A stretch of 64,000 nt of DNA from Janthinobacterium sp. FW305-129 (GTDB taxonomy: Bacteria; Pseudomonadota; Gammaproteobacteria; Burkholderiales; Burkholderiaceae_D): NCBI RefSeq assembly GCF_020858115.1, contig NZ_JACYMM010000002.1:544612-608611 (forward strand), in the 5' to 3' direction. A program made the position numbers and the translations under genes. A model generated the notes under the pieces. It was given only the letters and a program-made list of their open reading frames with translations, did no database searches and was not told the origin of the DNA. How positions within the stretch are numbered: the stretch's first letter is position 1; each line of letters begins with the position of its first letter. Of this stretch, positions 49,759 through 58,440 are shown one piece after another.

Positions 49759-51444
49759 TTATTTGACGCGCACGATGCGGCCGGCCGCCGTGGCGCTGCC
49801 AGCGGGCTTGCCGGCCCGCGCGCGGTCGATCAGGTAATTGCTGAAGGCATCGATGTCGCGCACGCCCGTGTCCAGACGGCGCGTGCCGGCCGCCAGCACG
49901 GTGAAGCGGTCGCCGCCGCCGGCAAGGAAACTGTTGGCCGCGACACGGTATTGTTGGCCGTCATCAATGGCGACGCCATTGAGCATGATGCTGCCGGGCA
50001 GCACGCGCTGGCCCTGGGGCCGCGTGCTGTCCCAGCGATAACTAAAACCTTCGGACACTTGCAGCAAATTGCCTTCGCCGGCCTCTTCGCCCGGCCATTG
50101 CTGTTCGAGCAAGGTGCGGATTTGCGCGCCGGAAAGACTGACGACGATCAAGGTATTGCCAAACGGCACCACGGCCTGGTTCTGACCCACATTCGTCATC
50201 AGGTCGGCACCCGCTTCCAGGTCCTTGCGGATGCCGCCATTGTTCATCAGGCCGATTTGTGCGCCGGCAGCGCGCGCGCCGAACAGGGTGCTGTCTGCCA
50301 CAAGGTCACCCAATGGGGAAGCGCCGCCGCCCTTGGTGCTGCGGCCCACGCTAGATACGGCGATGGCGGCCACGGGACGCGACAATTCGGCCGCACTGCG
50401 TTGCTTGACCGATTCCAGGTAAGAAGCCACGGCCGGGTCCGGCTCATACATGCCTGGCAACATGACGACGTTTTGCGCGCTGGCATCGATCAGCGCATTT
50501 TTGACGGGATCGACCTTGAGTTTGATGCGCGTCAACATGTGTCCGCCCATCTGTGCTTGGGTCACGAGGCGGCCATCGACACGGCACAGATAACCCTGGT
50601 GCGAGTGACCGCTGATGACCAGCTGAATCGCCGGATCGAGGCGTTTCACCACGTCGACCACTTCGCCTTTCAGGTGTCTGCAGTCGGGCTGGTCGACGGC
50701 TTCCTTCGTCTCGCCGCCCTGGTGCAGCAGCACGACGAACACGCCCACGCCCTGCGCGCGCAATTGCGGCAAGGTGGCGTTGATGGCGTCCGCTTCATCG
50801 CCAAACTGCAGGCCGGCAATGCCGGCTGCCGTCACCACGGACGGCGTATCTTTCAGCACGGCGCCGATCAGGCCCACCTTGACGCCATGCGCCTCTTCGA
50901 TGCGGTAGGCGGGCAGCAAGGACTTGCCCGTCTGCGTGTCGATCACATTGGCCGCCATATAGGTATAGCTGGCGCCCTTGAAGTCGGGCGTGAACTTGCA
51001 CGCCTTGTCGGCGCGCGACGATTCGCAACCGCCGCGCTGCTGGCGCAGCAATTCCGCCTTGCCCTGGTCAAATTCATGGTTGCCGACGGAACTGGCCTTC
51101 ATGCCCAGCATATTCATGGCGACGATGCTCGGTTCATCGGCCCACAGCGCCGACATGGCGGGGCTGGCGCCGACCAGGTCACCATTGCCGACAAAAATCA
51201 GCTGCGCATCTTCGCGCCGCCATGCCTTCAAGGCGCCGGACAAGGTATCGATACCGCCCGCCTGCACCGTCTTGCGCTCGGCATCGGCAACACTCGTGTA
51301 GGTAAATTTGCTGCGGTCGAGGTTGCCGTGAAAATCGTTCAGGGCGACCAGGTTGATATCGACGGGTGCCACGGGATGGGTGGCGCAACCGGTCATGGCG
51401 GCGGCGATGGCCACCGCGATCAGGGATAAGGGCAGTGTTTTCAT
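49759..51444 (-). CDS. 5'-nucleotidase/UshA-family lipoprotein
   Basis: A 561-residue protein. The leader has a lipobox-like AMTGC (Cys near residue 19). The metallophosphatase domain shows LVALNDFHGNLD, FVGNGDLVGASP, VGNHEFDQGK and SGHSHQGY, followed by the 5'-nucleotidase C-terminal domain with NNGGIRKDL and FLAGGGDRF. It should remove phosphate from nucleotides (and possibly split UDP-sugars) in the periplasm or at the outer membrane, giving nucleosides for import. I chose the ATG at 51444 for its lipoprotein signal; the upstream extension has none. It starts the nucleotidase-PLD-nuclease operon. Confidence 0.9.
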   Translation of the reverse strand: MKTLPLSLIAVAIAAAMTGCATHPVAPVDINLVALNDFHGNLDRSKFTYTSVADAERKTVQAGGIDTLSGALKAWRREDAQLIFVGNGDLVGASPAMSALWADEPSIVAMNMLGMKASSVGNHEFDQGKAELLRQQRGGCESSRADKACKFTPDFKGASYTYMAANVIDTQTGKSLLPAYRIEEAHGVKVGLIGAVLKDTPSVVTAAGIAGLQFGDEADAINATLPQLRAQGVGVFVVLLHQGGETKEAVDQPDCRHLKGEVVDVVKRLDPAIQLVISGHSHQGYLCRVDGRLVTQAQMGGHMLTRIKLKVDPVKNALIDASAQNVVMLPGMYEPDPAVASYLESVKQRSAAELSRPVAAIAVSSVGRSTKGGGASPLGDLVADSTLFGARAAGAQIGLMNNGGIRKDLEAGADLMTNVGQNQAVVPFGNTLIVVSLSGAQIRTLLEQQWPGEEAGEGNLLQVSEGFSYRWDSTRPQGQRVLPGSIMLNGVAIDDGQQYRVAANSFLAGGGDRFTVLAAGTRRLDTGVRDIDAFSNYLIDRARAGKPAGSATAAGRIVRVK

Positions 51445-51530
51445 AGGCTTCGCAGCATAGCGCAACGGCCGGGGTACGGCATTGCGCAAACGGGTTAAAC
51501 AAGGTCCGGCTGCACAACGCCGGCAGAAAA

Positions 51531-51553
51531 GAAAAACGGGCCCTGAGGCCCGT
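51531..51553 (-). terminator. terminator of the TonB receptor gene
   Basis: Arms ACGGGCC (51536-51542) and GGCCCGT (51547-51553), loop CTGA. Read leftward it ends in a T-rich run, right after the receptor stop at 51603. Confidence 0.85.
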
Positions 51554-51602
51554 TGCAACACATCGCGCGCAGCCTGGCCTGCAGGCTGCGCGTCAGCGTC
51601 GA

Positions 51603-53963
51603 TTAGATATCGATCGACAGGGTGACCGATACGAAGCGTGGTGCGCCCAGGTAGTAACGCTGGGTATCAACCGACGTCGTCACACCAGCGATAGGCTGCG
51701 TGTTCTTGACGGTGGTCGAGGACGGATTGCGGTACTGCTTGTCCGTGATGTTGCTCAGGTTAAACGTCAGCTTAGGACGCTTGATGTAACCGAAGTTGGC
51801 AAAGGTGTAGCCGCCGTCGATACCGAAGGTGGTGTAGCCTGGTGCCGTTTCATCATTGACCATCGATGCTTGCTGCTGGCCGGTGGCGCGCGCTTTCACG
51901 CGGGTCCAGAACGAGCCATTCTGATATTCGATCGACAAGCCGGCTTTCTTCTTCGGCGTGTTGATCATTTCCTTGCCAGCAGTCGGCAGGTACACATTCG
52001 TCGCGGACAGCATGTCGTCCTTGATTTTGCTGTTATTGAAACCCAGCGAACCGTACATCGCCCAGCCATTGATCGGCGTATTGCCGATTTCGAATTCCAG
52101 GCCCTTGTTGGTAACGCGGCCAACGTTGGTGTAGCTGCTCGCTTGCGTGATTGGATCGAAGGTGGTTGCCTGACGATCCTTGAAATCGACGAAGAACGCC
52201 GTCACCGAGGCGATGAACTTGTCATCTTGATGGCGATATCCGATATCGGTATTCCACGACGATTCTTGTTTCACATCACCAACAAAGTTGGCGACGCCAT
52301 TGACCACTTTCACGCTGGTACCGATGTTGCCAAACACGAAGTTAGGGGGTGCTTTGACGTTTTTAGCGACAGAAATGAACACTTGGTCGTCGTTGGTGAT
52401 GCGGTAACGCGCACCCAACTGCGGCAGCAAGGTGTTGTATTTCTTGATCAGGTTGTACGGCTTGACATTGTTGTTTTCGTCGCCGTAGTTGGTGAAGTCG
52501 CGCTTCACGTTCGGGCTGCGCACGCCGATATTGATCTTCAGCTTGTCATCATTCAGGCTGATCGTGTCTTGCAGGAAGAACTGATAAGCGGTCGAAATCG
52601 ACATCCAGTTACGGCTTTGCGCTGGCGTGCCATCCGGACGCAGGATCTGGCCGTTTTGCAGCCAAGGATCTTGCGAGATACCATCGTTGCTCAGCGCCAG
52701 CATCGGGCCGGTTTGCTGATGGCGCGCACGTTCGTACCAGAAGCCACCGAGCACATCGTGGTTACCCGATACCCAGTTCAGCGACGCGGTCACGCCAGGA
52801 CGGAAGGTCTTGGTGACGCTGGCGTTGGCGACCAGGATGGTATCGAGGGTATCGCCGTCGCCATTCAAGTCGACGCCGCTATTGCGCAGGCCGGTGGTCG
52901 CGTCATAAAAACCTTTTTCCGACTGGGCGCGCTGTTGCACGCCGCCGTTACCATAGCCGTACCAGATGTATGGCAACACTTTCAGATCCAGGTTCTCGTT
53001 CAGGCGAAACTTTGCCGTAGCCGATGCGATGGCATTCTTGAATGGATTGATGCCCAGTTTGTAGAAAGCTGGCGACTGTGTGCTTTCTTTTTGTTCCACG
53101 CCTTTTACCGGCTTCAGATGGCCCTTGAAAGTATCGGCGTAATCAAAGTAATAACCGTTCTTGTTGATTTCCGACAAGGTCAGGTTATTAATATTGTTGT
53201 TCATCGCCTCGTTGTACAGCAAAGTGGCATGAATATAGTTGAAGCGGTCCCAATCGTAATTGATACCAGCATCGATATGGTCGCGCTTGGCGCCGCCCTT
53301 GCCTTTCCATTTGTCGGCTTCAGCATGCGAAGCGGACACGAACATCTTGGTGCGCTTGTCAGAGAACAGGCCGGTGTCGACGCGCACGAAGGTTTTCTTC
53401 ATGTTCAGTTGACCGATGGTCTGCATCATGCGCAGGCGATGCTTGTCTTCAGGATTACAGGTGTTGATACCGAAGTTGCCGCCGGTGGCGCCCACTTGTG
53501 GCGAATCGGCATCGGTCGAACCCTGGGTCACGGTTTGCGAGCAGGTATTTTCCTGGTCGACATATTCTTGTGGGTAGATGGCAAAACTACCGGAGTCATT
53601 CACCGGCACGCCATTGATCGTGGCGCCGATCTGGTCGGAGTTAAAGCCGCGCAGTGTCAGGCCGCCGCCGAACAGGCCAGTTGCATCGTAGTTGTAGCTA
53701 TTGACAGCTGGCAACATCTCCAGGGCTTCGTACGCATTGCCCGTTGGACGCTGCTTTTCCAGTTCTTCTGCCGTAATCGTGCTGCGTGCTTTTGGCGCAT
53801 CTTCCGTCACCATCAGGCCCATACCGGTTTTTTTAGCGGTAATGACCACTTTTGTGGCTTCGTCAGCACTTTGCGCATGCGCAGTAGAGATGCCGAAGCA
53901 GGCCAATTGGCATGCCACTGCGATCATACTTAGTCGCAATTTTGGTTGTTGAATGAACTGCAT
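51603..53963 (-). CDS. TonB-dependent outer-membrane receptor, predicted nucleoside/nucleotide uptake
   Basis: A 786-residue receptor with a signal peptide ending in AHAQS (about 32), a TonB-box-like TKVVITAKK near residue 38, and a plug domain (AYEALEMLPAVNSYNYDATG, LTLRGFNSDQIGATINGVPVND). A large barrel ends in the strand FVSVTLSIDI. AGGGGG precedes the ATG. The ligand cannot be read directly. Its neighbours are exported nuclease and nucleotidase genes downstream and an exported adenosine deaminase upstream, all leftward, so nucleosides, nucleotides or oligonucleotides are the best guess. It has its own long upstream gap with a shared palindrome. Confidence 0.9.
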   Translation of the reverse strand: MQFIQQPKLRLSMIAVACQLACFGISTAHAQSADEATKVVITAKKTGMGLMVTEDAPKARSTITAEELEKQRPTGNAYEALEMLPAVNSYNYDATGLFGGGLTLRGFNSDQIGATINGVPVNDSGSFAIYPQEYVDQENTCSQTVTQGSTDADSPQVGATGGNFGINTCNPEDKHRLRMMQTIGQLNMKKTFVRVDTGLFSDKRTKMFVSASHAEADKWKGKGGAKRDHIDAGINYDWDRFNYIHATLLYNEAMNNNINNLTLSEINKNGYYFDYADTFKGHLKPVKGVEQKESTQSPAFYKLGINPFKNAIASATAKFRLNENLDLKVLPYIWYGYGNGGVQQRAQSEKGFYDATTGLRNSGVDLNGDGDTLDTILVANASVTKTFRPGVTASLNWVSGNHDVLGGFWYERARHQQTGPMLALSNDGISQDPWLQNGQILRPDGTPAQSRNWMSISTAYQFFLQDTISLNDDKLKINIGVRSPNVKRDFTNYGDENNNVKPYNLIKKYNTLLPQLGARYRITNDDQVFISVAKNVKAPPNFVFGNIGTSVKVVNGVANFVGDVKQESSWNTDIGYRHQDDKFIASVTAFFVDFKDRQATTFDPITQASSYTNVGRVTNKGLEFEIGNTPINGWAMYGSLGFNNSKIKDDMLSATNVYLPTAGKEMINTPKKKAGLSIEYQNGSFWTRVKARATGQQQASMVNDETAPGYTTFGIDGGYTFANFGYIKRPKLTFNLSNITDKQYRNPSSTTVKNTQPIAGVTTSVDTQRYYLGAPRFVSVTLSIDI

Positions 53964-54224
53964 TTGAACCCCCTAGAGTGTGTTGTAACTTACAAGATTT
54001 TGACTTGCTTATATTGTGGTGAAACACGGAAACTATCCAACTAGACACGGCAGTATAAAGATCGAATATTTCAAATCCGTTACACGGATATGACCGCAAT
54101 GTGACAGGAGCCGCTAGACATCCTGAATTGTCACAAAAGCGATATCAAAAATGACTTATTCAATTCTTCGCCGTCCAACTATGCATTAAGGTCTGTAGGC
54201 TGACAAATACGTTTTTTTTTAATA

Positions 54225-54247
54225 ATTTATATATAAAAAATATAAAT
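54225..54247. promoter_or_regulatory. ATTTATA-N9-TATAAAT palindrome, copy 3
   Basis: Perfect arms around TATAAAAAA, 262 bases upstream of the TonB receptor start. Same arms and spacing as copies at 37219 and 40518. The local AT content is high, so chance is less remote here than at copy 2. Confidence 0.55.
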
Positions 54248-54444
54248 CACCGCTGGAAGCCGCATTTTTTGTATCAACCGAGCAAGCTCACCTCATCGGG
54301 GCGAAATTATAGATGAGCGGCAAGACTTGGAAATTGTTTCAGAAAATAATTGCAAGAAAGCACTACTAGCGCATCATTTTTTGTCGTAAAGGCACAACAA
54401 AAAGGAGAAAAGGAGGGTTTTGTAACTATGAAGATCAGGAGACT

Positions 54445-54469
54445 ACGCGACCGCTAGTTGCGGTCGCGT
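54445..54469. terminator. hairpin after the adenosine deaminase gene
   Basis: Perfect ten-base arms ACGCGACCGC and GCGGTCGCGT with loop TAGTT, 26 bases beyond the deaminase stop. It lacks a T run on either side, so it may be an mRNA-stabilising or Rho-assisted end rather than a classic terminator. Confidence 0.5.
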
Positions 54470-54494
54470 GGCAGGAGGGAGAGGTGAAATACTT

Positions 54495-55982
54495 TTACGG
54501 TTTTACAACAGTTGCCTTAGTATTACTATTTGCGATCAAGGCTTCAAATCGGGTAAAACGGGCATCGAGCGCTTTCAGCAAACGTTGCTTGTCCGCTTCT
54601 GCCAGGAAGGAATAGCGCAGGCTGTTGTACGACAGCTTTTTGATTTCCGCATAATCGGTCTTGTACTGGCTGGCAAACAGCACGTATTCATTCGACAAGG
54701 TATTGCGCGACACGCCCGCGTCATCGGTGGAGATCACGAACGGCACGCCATACTTGCGGTACAGGGTGACCGGATGCGCCTGCCCCTTGATGCCGAGGAT
54801 GTAATCGTTGCTGGTCAGGTTCACTTCCACGGGAATGCCCCGTTCGCGCATCTTTTGCATGGTGGCCAGCGCATTGTGCTCGTAGGCAATATCCATGCCG
54901 TGGCCAATACGGTCGGCGCCGGCTACATCGACGGCTTCGGCGATATGGAACGCCATGCCCTCCGGCGGCACCATGCCCAGCGCCAGCTCGCCCGCGTGCA
55001 GGGCGATCTTGACGTTCGGATATTTTGCCTTGAGGAACTTGAACATTTCCATGTGCAGGCTGTAATCGCGCATGGACACGTTCACGCTTTCCTGGCCCAC
55101 GATATTGACGCCCACCAGCAGCGGATTCAGGCTGGCCGCCTTGAACGCGGCCACCATGGACGAGAACACTTGCGATGGCGACAGGAAACGCAGCACATAC
55201 GCCTGGTAGCGCATGGTGAAGTGCGCATCGTCGATGCCGGCGCTGCTGGCGTTCACGTTATCGTTGTAGGCGGTGATGCTTTTCTGGAAGCTGGCGTCCT
55301 GCTCCAGGCTGGCTGTCCACTTGGCCAGTACGGCTTGCAACGCTGCCGGCGGCAAGCCCGGCGTCAGCACTTGCTGGTCGAACTGGGTGTTCTGCACGAA
55401 GGGCGACAGTTCGAAAATCGTCTCGATGTAGCTGAGGTTTTCCGCGATGGCGCGCTGCTTCAGGGTTTTCAGGCCGTCGGCCGTATTCGTCGAGGCGACA
55501 GGGCCGAAGTAGCCGAAAGTATCAAAGAAAGTACGGTCGGGCGGCGTCTGGATGGCGCCGTGGTTATAAAAGTCCTTGGTGGACCAGCGCTGCAGCAGCT
55601 CCGCATACAGGCCCGCATCGGCAAACACTTCCGTGGACGACAGGCAGCTGCGCTGTCCGGCCGGTTTGGCGCGCTCAGCCGCGACGACGTCCTTGTTGCT
55701 TTCGATGCGGTACGTTGTCTTGTTGACGCAATAGTTTTCCTTGTCGACCCAGTCGAGGAATTGCTCGGCGTAGATGGCGCCCGAGTAATGGTGATGCAGG
55801 TCGCCGCCCTTGGGCATCATGGAAAAGAACAGGCTCAACTCGGCTGTCTTCGGCTGCGCACCGCCAACCAGAGCGGCAAAATGGCGCGCCGTGGCCGCTT
55901 CGTTGGAAGTCGGGGCGGCCTGCGCCGTTCCGGTCAAGGCCAGCGCGGCGCCAAGCGCCAGGCCAGTGAGTTTTATGTGCAT
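54495..55982 (-). CDS. exported adenosine deaminase-family enzyme
   Basis: A 495-residue protein with a signal peptide (cleavage near GTAQA, residue 22). It has the adenosine deaminase motifs DLHHHYSGA (H63 and H65 for zinc), IALHAGELAL, DRIGHGMDI and STDDAGVSR. It is longer than the cytoplasmic enzyme (about 330-350), in the size range of secreted ADGF-like deaminases. It should convert adenosine to inosine in the periplasm or outside the cell before import. It lies 43 bases after guaD on the same strand and upstream of the TonB receptor. Confidence 0.88.
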   Translation of the reverse strand: MHIKLTGLALGAALALTGTAQAAPTSNEAATARHFAALVGGAQPKTAELSLFFSMMPKGGDLHHHYSGAIYAEQFLDWVDKENYCVNKTTYRIESNKDVVAAERAKPAGQRSCLSSTEVFADAGLYAELLQRWSTKDFYNHGAIQTPPDRTFFDTFGYFGPVASTNTADGLKTLKQRAIAENLSYIETIFELSPFVQNTQFDQQVLTPGLPPAALQAVLAKWTASLEQDASFQKSITAYNDNVNASSAGIDDAHFTMRYQAYVLRFLSPSQVFSSMVAAFKAASLNPLLVGVNIVGQESVNVSMRDYSLHMEMFKFLKAKYPNVKIALHAGELALGMVPPEGMAFHIAEAVDVAGADRIGHGMDIAYEHNALATMQKMRERGIPVEVNLTSNDYILGIKGQAHPVTLYRKYGVPFVISTDDAGVSRNTLSNEYVLFASQYKTDYAEIKKLSYNSLRYSFLAEADKQRLLKALDARFTRFEALIANSNTKATVVKP

Positions 55983-56025
55983 TCGCGTTCTCGCTCAGGA
56001 TGATTCGTGTTGAACAACGGGTAGG

Positions 56026-57342
56026 TCAGCCCTGCCCCCGCACGTGCACGCATTGCCCGCCCGAATAGGTAGCGGCCACGGCGCGGTCGTCACCGAGCAG
56101 CGCGAAGGCAAACAGCAATTCCTCCAGGCTTTGACAACCAGCCGTGCGGCGCGCCAGCAGCGGCGTCGATTGCTTGTCGAGCACGATGAAGTCCGCTTCC
56201 GTGCCAGCTGCGAAATTGCCCAGGGTGCCTTCCAGTTGCATGGCCCGTGCAGCGCCCAAGGTCGCCAGGTAAAACATGCGCAAGGCGGGCAGATAGCTGC
56301 CTTTCAAGCGTGCTACTTTATAGGCTTCGTTCATTGTTTGCAACATCGAGAACGAGGTGCCGCCACCTACATCGGTGGCCAGCGACAGCAGCACTCTCGC
56401 CGCATCGGCCCGCTCGAAATCGAACAGGCCGCTGCCCAGGAACAGGTTTGATGTAGGACAAATGGCGGCCGCCGAAGACGTTTCCGCCATGCGTGCGCGG
56501 TCGCGCTCATCGAGCCAGATGCAGTGGCCGAACATGGCGCGCGGGCGCAGCATGCCGTACTGGTCATACACGTCGAGGTAGCTGCGCGCCTGCGGGTGCA
56601 GTTCGCGCACCCAGCGGCATTCATCCTCGTTTTCCGACACGTGGGTTTGCAGATAGGTATCCGGATAGGCGCGCGCCAGTTCGCCCGCCAGGTGCATCTG
56701 CTCGTTCGTCGACGTCGGCACGAAGCGGGGCGTGATCGCATACAGCGAGCGGCCATGCTTGTGCCAGCGCTGGATCAGCGTCTCGCTTTCGCGCGCGCCG
56801 GACTCGGCAGTATCGCGCAGGAACTCTGGGCAATTGCGATCCATCATGACCTTGCCCGCCACCATGCGCAAGCCGCGCGCCTCGCTGGCACCGAAGAAGG
56901 CATCGACCGATTGCGGATGCACGCTGCCATACACCATGGCCGTCGTGGTGCCGCAGCGCAGCAGTTCATCGAGGAAAAACTCGGCCACGTTGCGCGCATG
57001 TTGAGGATCCTCAAACGCGCGTTCGGTGGGAAACGTGTACGTTTCCAGCCACGGCAGCAGGCCCGGCGCGGGCGAGGCGATCATTTCCGTCTGCGGAAAA
57101 TGCAGGTGGGTATCGATAAACCCGGGCACGATCAGCTTGCCCCGGTAATCGACGATCTCGCTGCCAGGCGGCAAGGTCGCCAGCAGCTGCGCGTAGTCGC
57201 CAGCGGCCACGACCTTGCCATCGGCCACGATCAGCAAGCCATCGGCATGCCAGGCGTGCGCCTCCTCATTGAAAGCGGGATCGGCGTGGAAGTGCAGCAA
57301 GCTGGCACGGTAAGCTTGCAATGTGGCAGGAACAATCGGCAT
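56026..57342 (-). CDS. guaD: guanine deaminase
   Basis: A 438-residue amidohydrolase with the guanine deaminase motif PGFIDTHLHFPQTEMI (H79, H81), the zinc-site THVSEN near residue 231, and LATDVGGGTSFSML near 317. It converts guanine to xanthine, the substrate of Xdh. It is nine bases downstream of xdhC, so purine base deamination and oxidation are made together. Length matches the family. Confidence 0.94.
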   Translation of the reverse strand: MPIVPATLQAYRASLLHFHADPAFNEEAHAWHADGLLIVADGKVVAAGDYAQLLATLPPGSEIVDYRGKLIVPGFIDTHLHFPQTEMIASPAPGLLPWLETYTFPTERAFEDPQHARNVAEFFLDELLRCGTTTAMVYGSVHPQSVDAFFGASEARGLRMVAGKVMMDRNCPEFLRDTAESGARESETLIQRWHKHGRSLYAITPRFVPTSTNEQMHLAGELARAYPDTYLQTHVSENEDECRWVRELHPQARSYLDVYDQYGMLRPRAMFGHCIWLDERDRARMAETSSAAAICPTSNLFLGSGLFDFERADAARVLLSLATDVGGGTSFSMLQTMNEAYKVARLKGSYLPALRMFYLATLGAARAMQLEGTLGNFAAGTEADFIVLDKQSTPLLARRTAGCQSLEELLFAFALLGDDRAVAATYSGGQCVHVRGQG

Positions 57343-57351
57343 GACTTCTTT

Positions 57352-58434
57352 CTATAACAGGTGAATGGCGGCGCGTGCTGGGCGGCGCGGTGGCGCGCTG
57401 GCAGAGGCCAGCCGCAGCGGTGCGGCCAGGGCCGCGCTGGCGGCTTCCTCCCACACCATCAACAATTGGCAGGCAACGGAGGCGGCGATCACGGCCGGCA
57501 CCTTGCTGCGGATGCCGGGCATGCCGATCGGGCACACCATGGCGGCAATGCGTTCGTCCGGCACGCCGCGCGCCTGCAGGCGGTGCTCGAACTGCTTGCG
57601 TTTCGTGTGCGAACCGATCAGGCCGAACCAGCCCGCATCCTCGCGTGCCATGATGGCTTGCGTCAAGCGTTGATCCAGCGCATGACTATGCGTCATGACA
57701 AGAAAACTGCCGCCCGGCGGCGCCATGGCGACGAATTCCTCGGGCGTATCGGTGGCGGCGATGCGCACGTTATCTGGCAACTCCGCAGGGAACGCCACGG
57801 AAAACATGTCTTCCCGTTCATCAACCCAAGTGACATTGCAAGGCAAGTGGGCCAGTGCGCGCACGATGGCGGCCCCCACGTGACCGGCGCCAAACAGGGT
57901 CAGATGGGCGCGCGGCGCCAGGCAGGGGTCGACCAGCCAGCGCCGCCCTTCACTCCCCTGCGCCACATGGGTACTGCGCTCGCGTGAAAACGTGTCGGGC
58001 GCCTGGCCTGGCGTGCCGGCGATCAATTTTCCATCGGCATCGAACAGGGCCGACGCGGCAGTGCCATCGAGCGCCGTGACTTTCCAGCTGTCAAGCTGGC
58101 GCCGTTCGCGCAGGGCGGACAACACCGCAGCCAGGCTGGTATCAACAGGCTCGAACGCCAGGTGGACGACGCCGCCGCAGCATTGGCCCAGGCTGGGACC
58201 GAGCGCAAAACGTTCGAGCCGCGCATGCGTGTCTCCTGTCGCCAGCATGGTCTTGGCAATTTCCACGGCACGCAATTCCAGGTGGCCGCCACCGATGGTG
58301 TCTACCTGGCCATCGAGGGTGACGCGCATCTTCGCGCCCGGCTCGCGCGGCCCGGAACCTTCCACCAAGGCAACCGTCACCAGCACGGATGCCTGCGTGC
58401 CACTCTCGATTGCCGTCAACCAGTCGCTCATCAT
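57352..58434 (-). CDS. xdhC: xanthine dehydrogenase accessory protein XdhC
   Basis: A 360-residue XdhC/CoxI protein. The N-terminal domain has GPREPGAKMRVT and GGGHLELRAVE, and CCGGVVHL near residue 90. The C-terminal Rossmann domain starts LTLFGAGHVGAAIVRAL, with LIGSHTKRKQFEHRL. XdhC holds the molybdenum cofactor, helps it gain its sulfur and inserts it into XdhB. It sits six bases after xdhB and nine before guaD. The start may be the second Met (58431). Confidence 0.93.
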   Translation of the reverse strand: MMSDWLTAIESGTQASVLVTVALVEGSGPREPGAKMRVTLDGQVDTIGGGHLELRAVEIAKTMLATGDTHARLERFALGPSLGQCCGGVVHLAFEPVDTSLAAVLSALRERRQLDSWKVTALDGTAASALFDADGKLIAGTPGQAPDTFSRERSTHVAQGSEGRRWLVDPCLAPRAHLTLFGAGHVGAAIVRALAHLPCNVTWVDEREDMFSVAFPAELPDNVRIAATDTPEEFVAMAPPGGSFLVMTHSHALDQRLTQAIMAREDAGWFGLIGSHTKRKQFEHRLQARGVPDERIAAMVCPIGMPGIRSKVPAVIAASVACQLLMVWEEAASAALAAPLRLASASAPPRRPARAAIHLL

Positions 58435-58440
58435 CGCCCC

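Larger units (their letters stand above)
53964..54494. other. 531-base AT-rich regulatory gap before the TonB receptor
   Basis: No supported gene. It contains a perfect ATTTATA-N9-TATAAAT palindrome at 54225-54247 and a GC-rich hairpin at 54445-54469 just after the adenosine deaminase stop. A nine-codon frame (54429-54458) has a strong AAGGAGGG upstream on the right-reading strand, but nothing downstream in that direction. The promoter of the receptor should lie in 53980-54250. Confidence 0.6.

Noticed and set aside
51870..53933. 687-codon rightward frame opposite the TonB receptor
   Set aside because: The receptor reads through with signal peptide, plug and barrel features; the antisense frame shows none.
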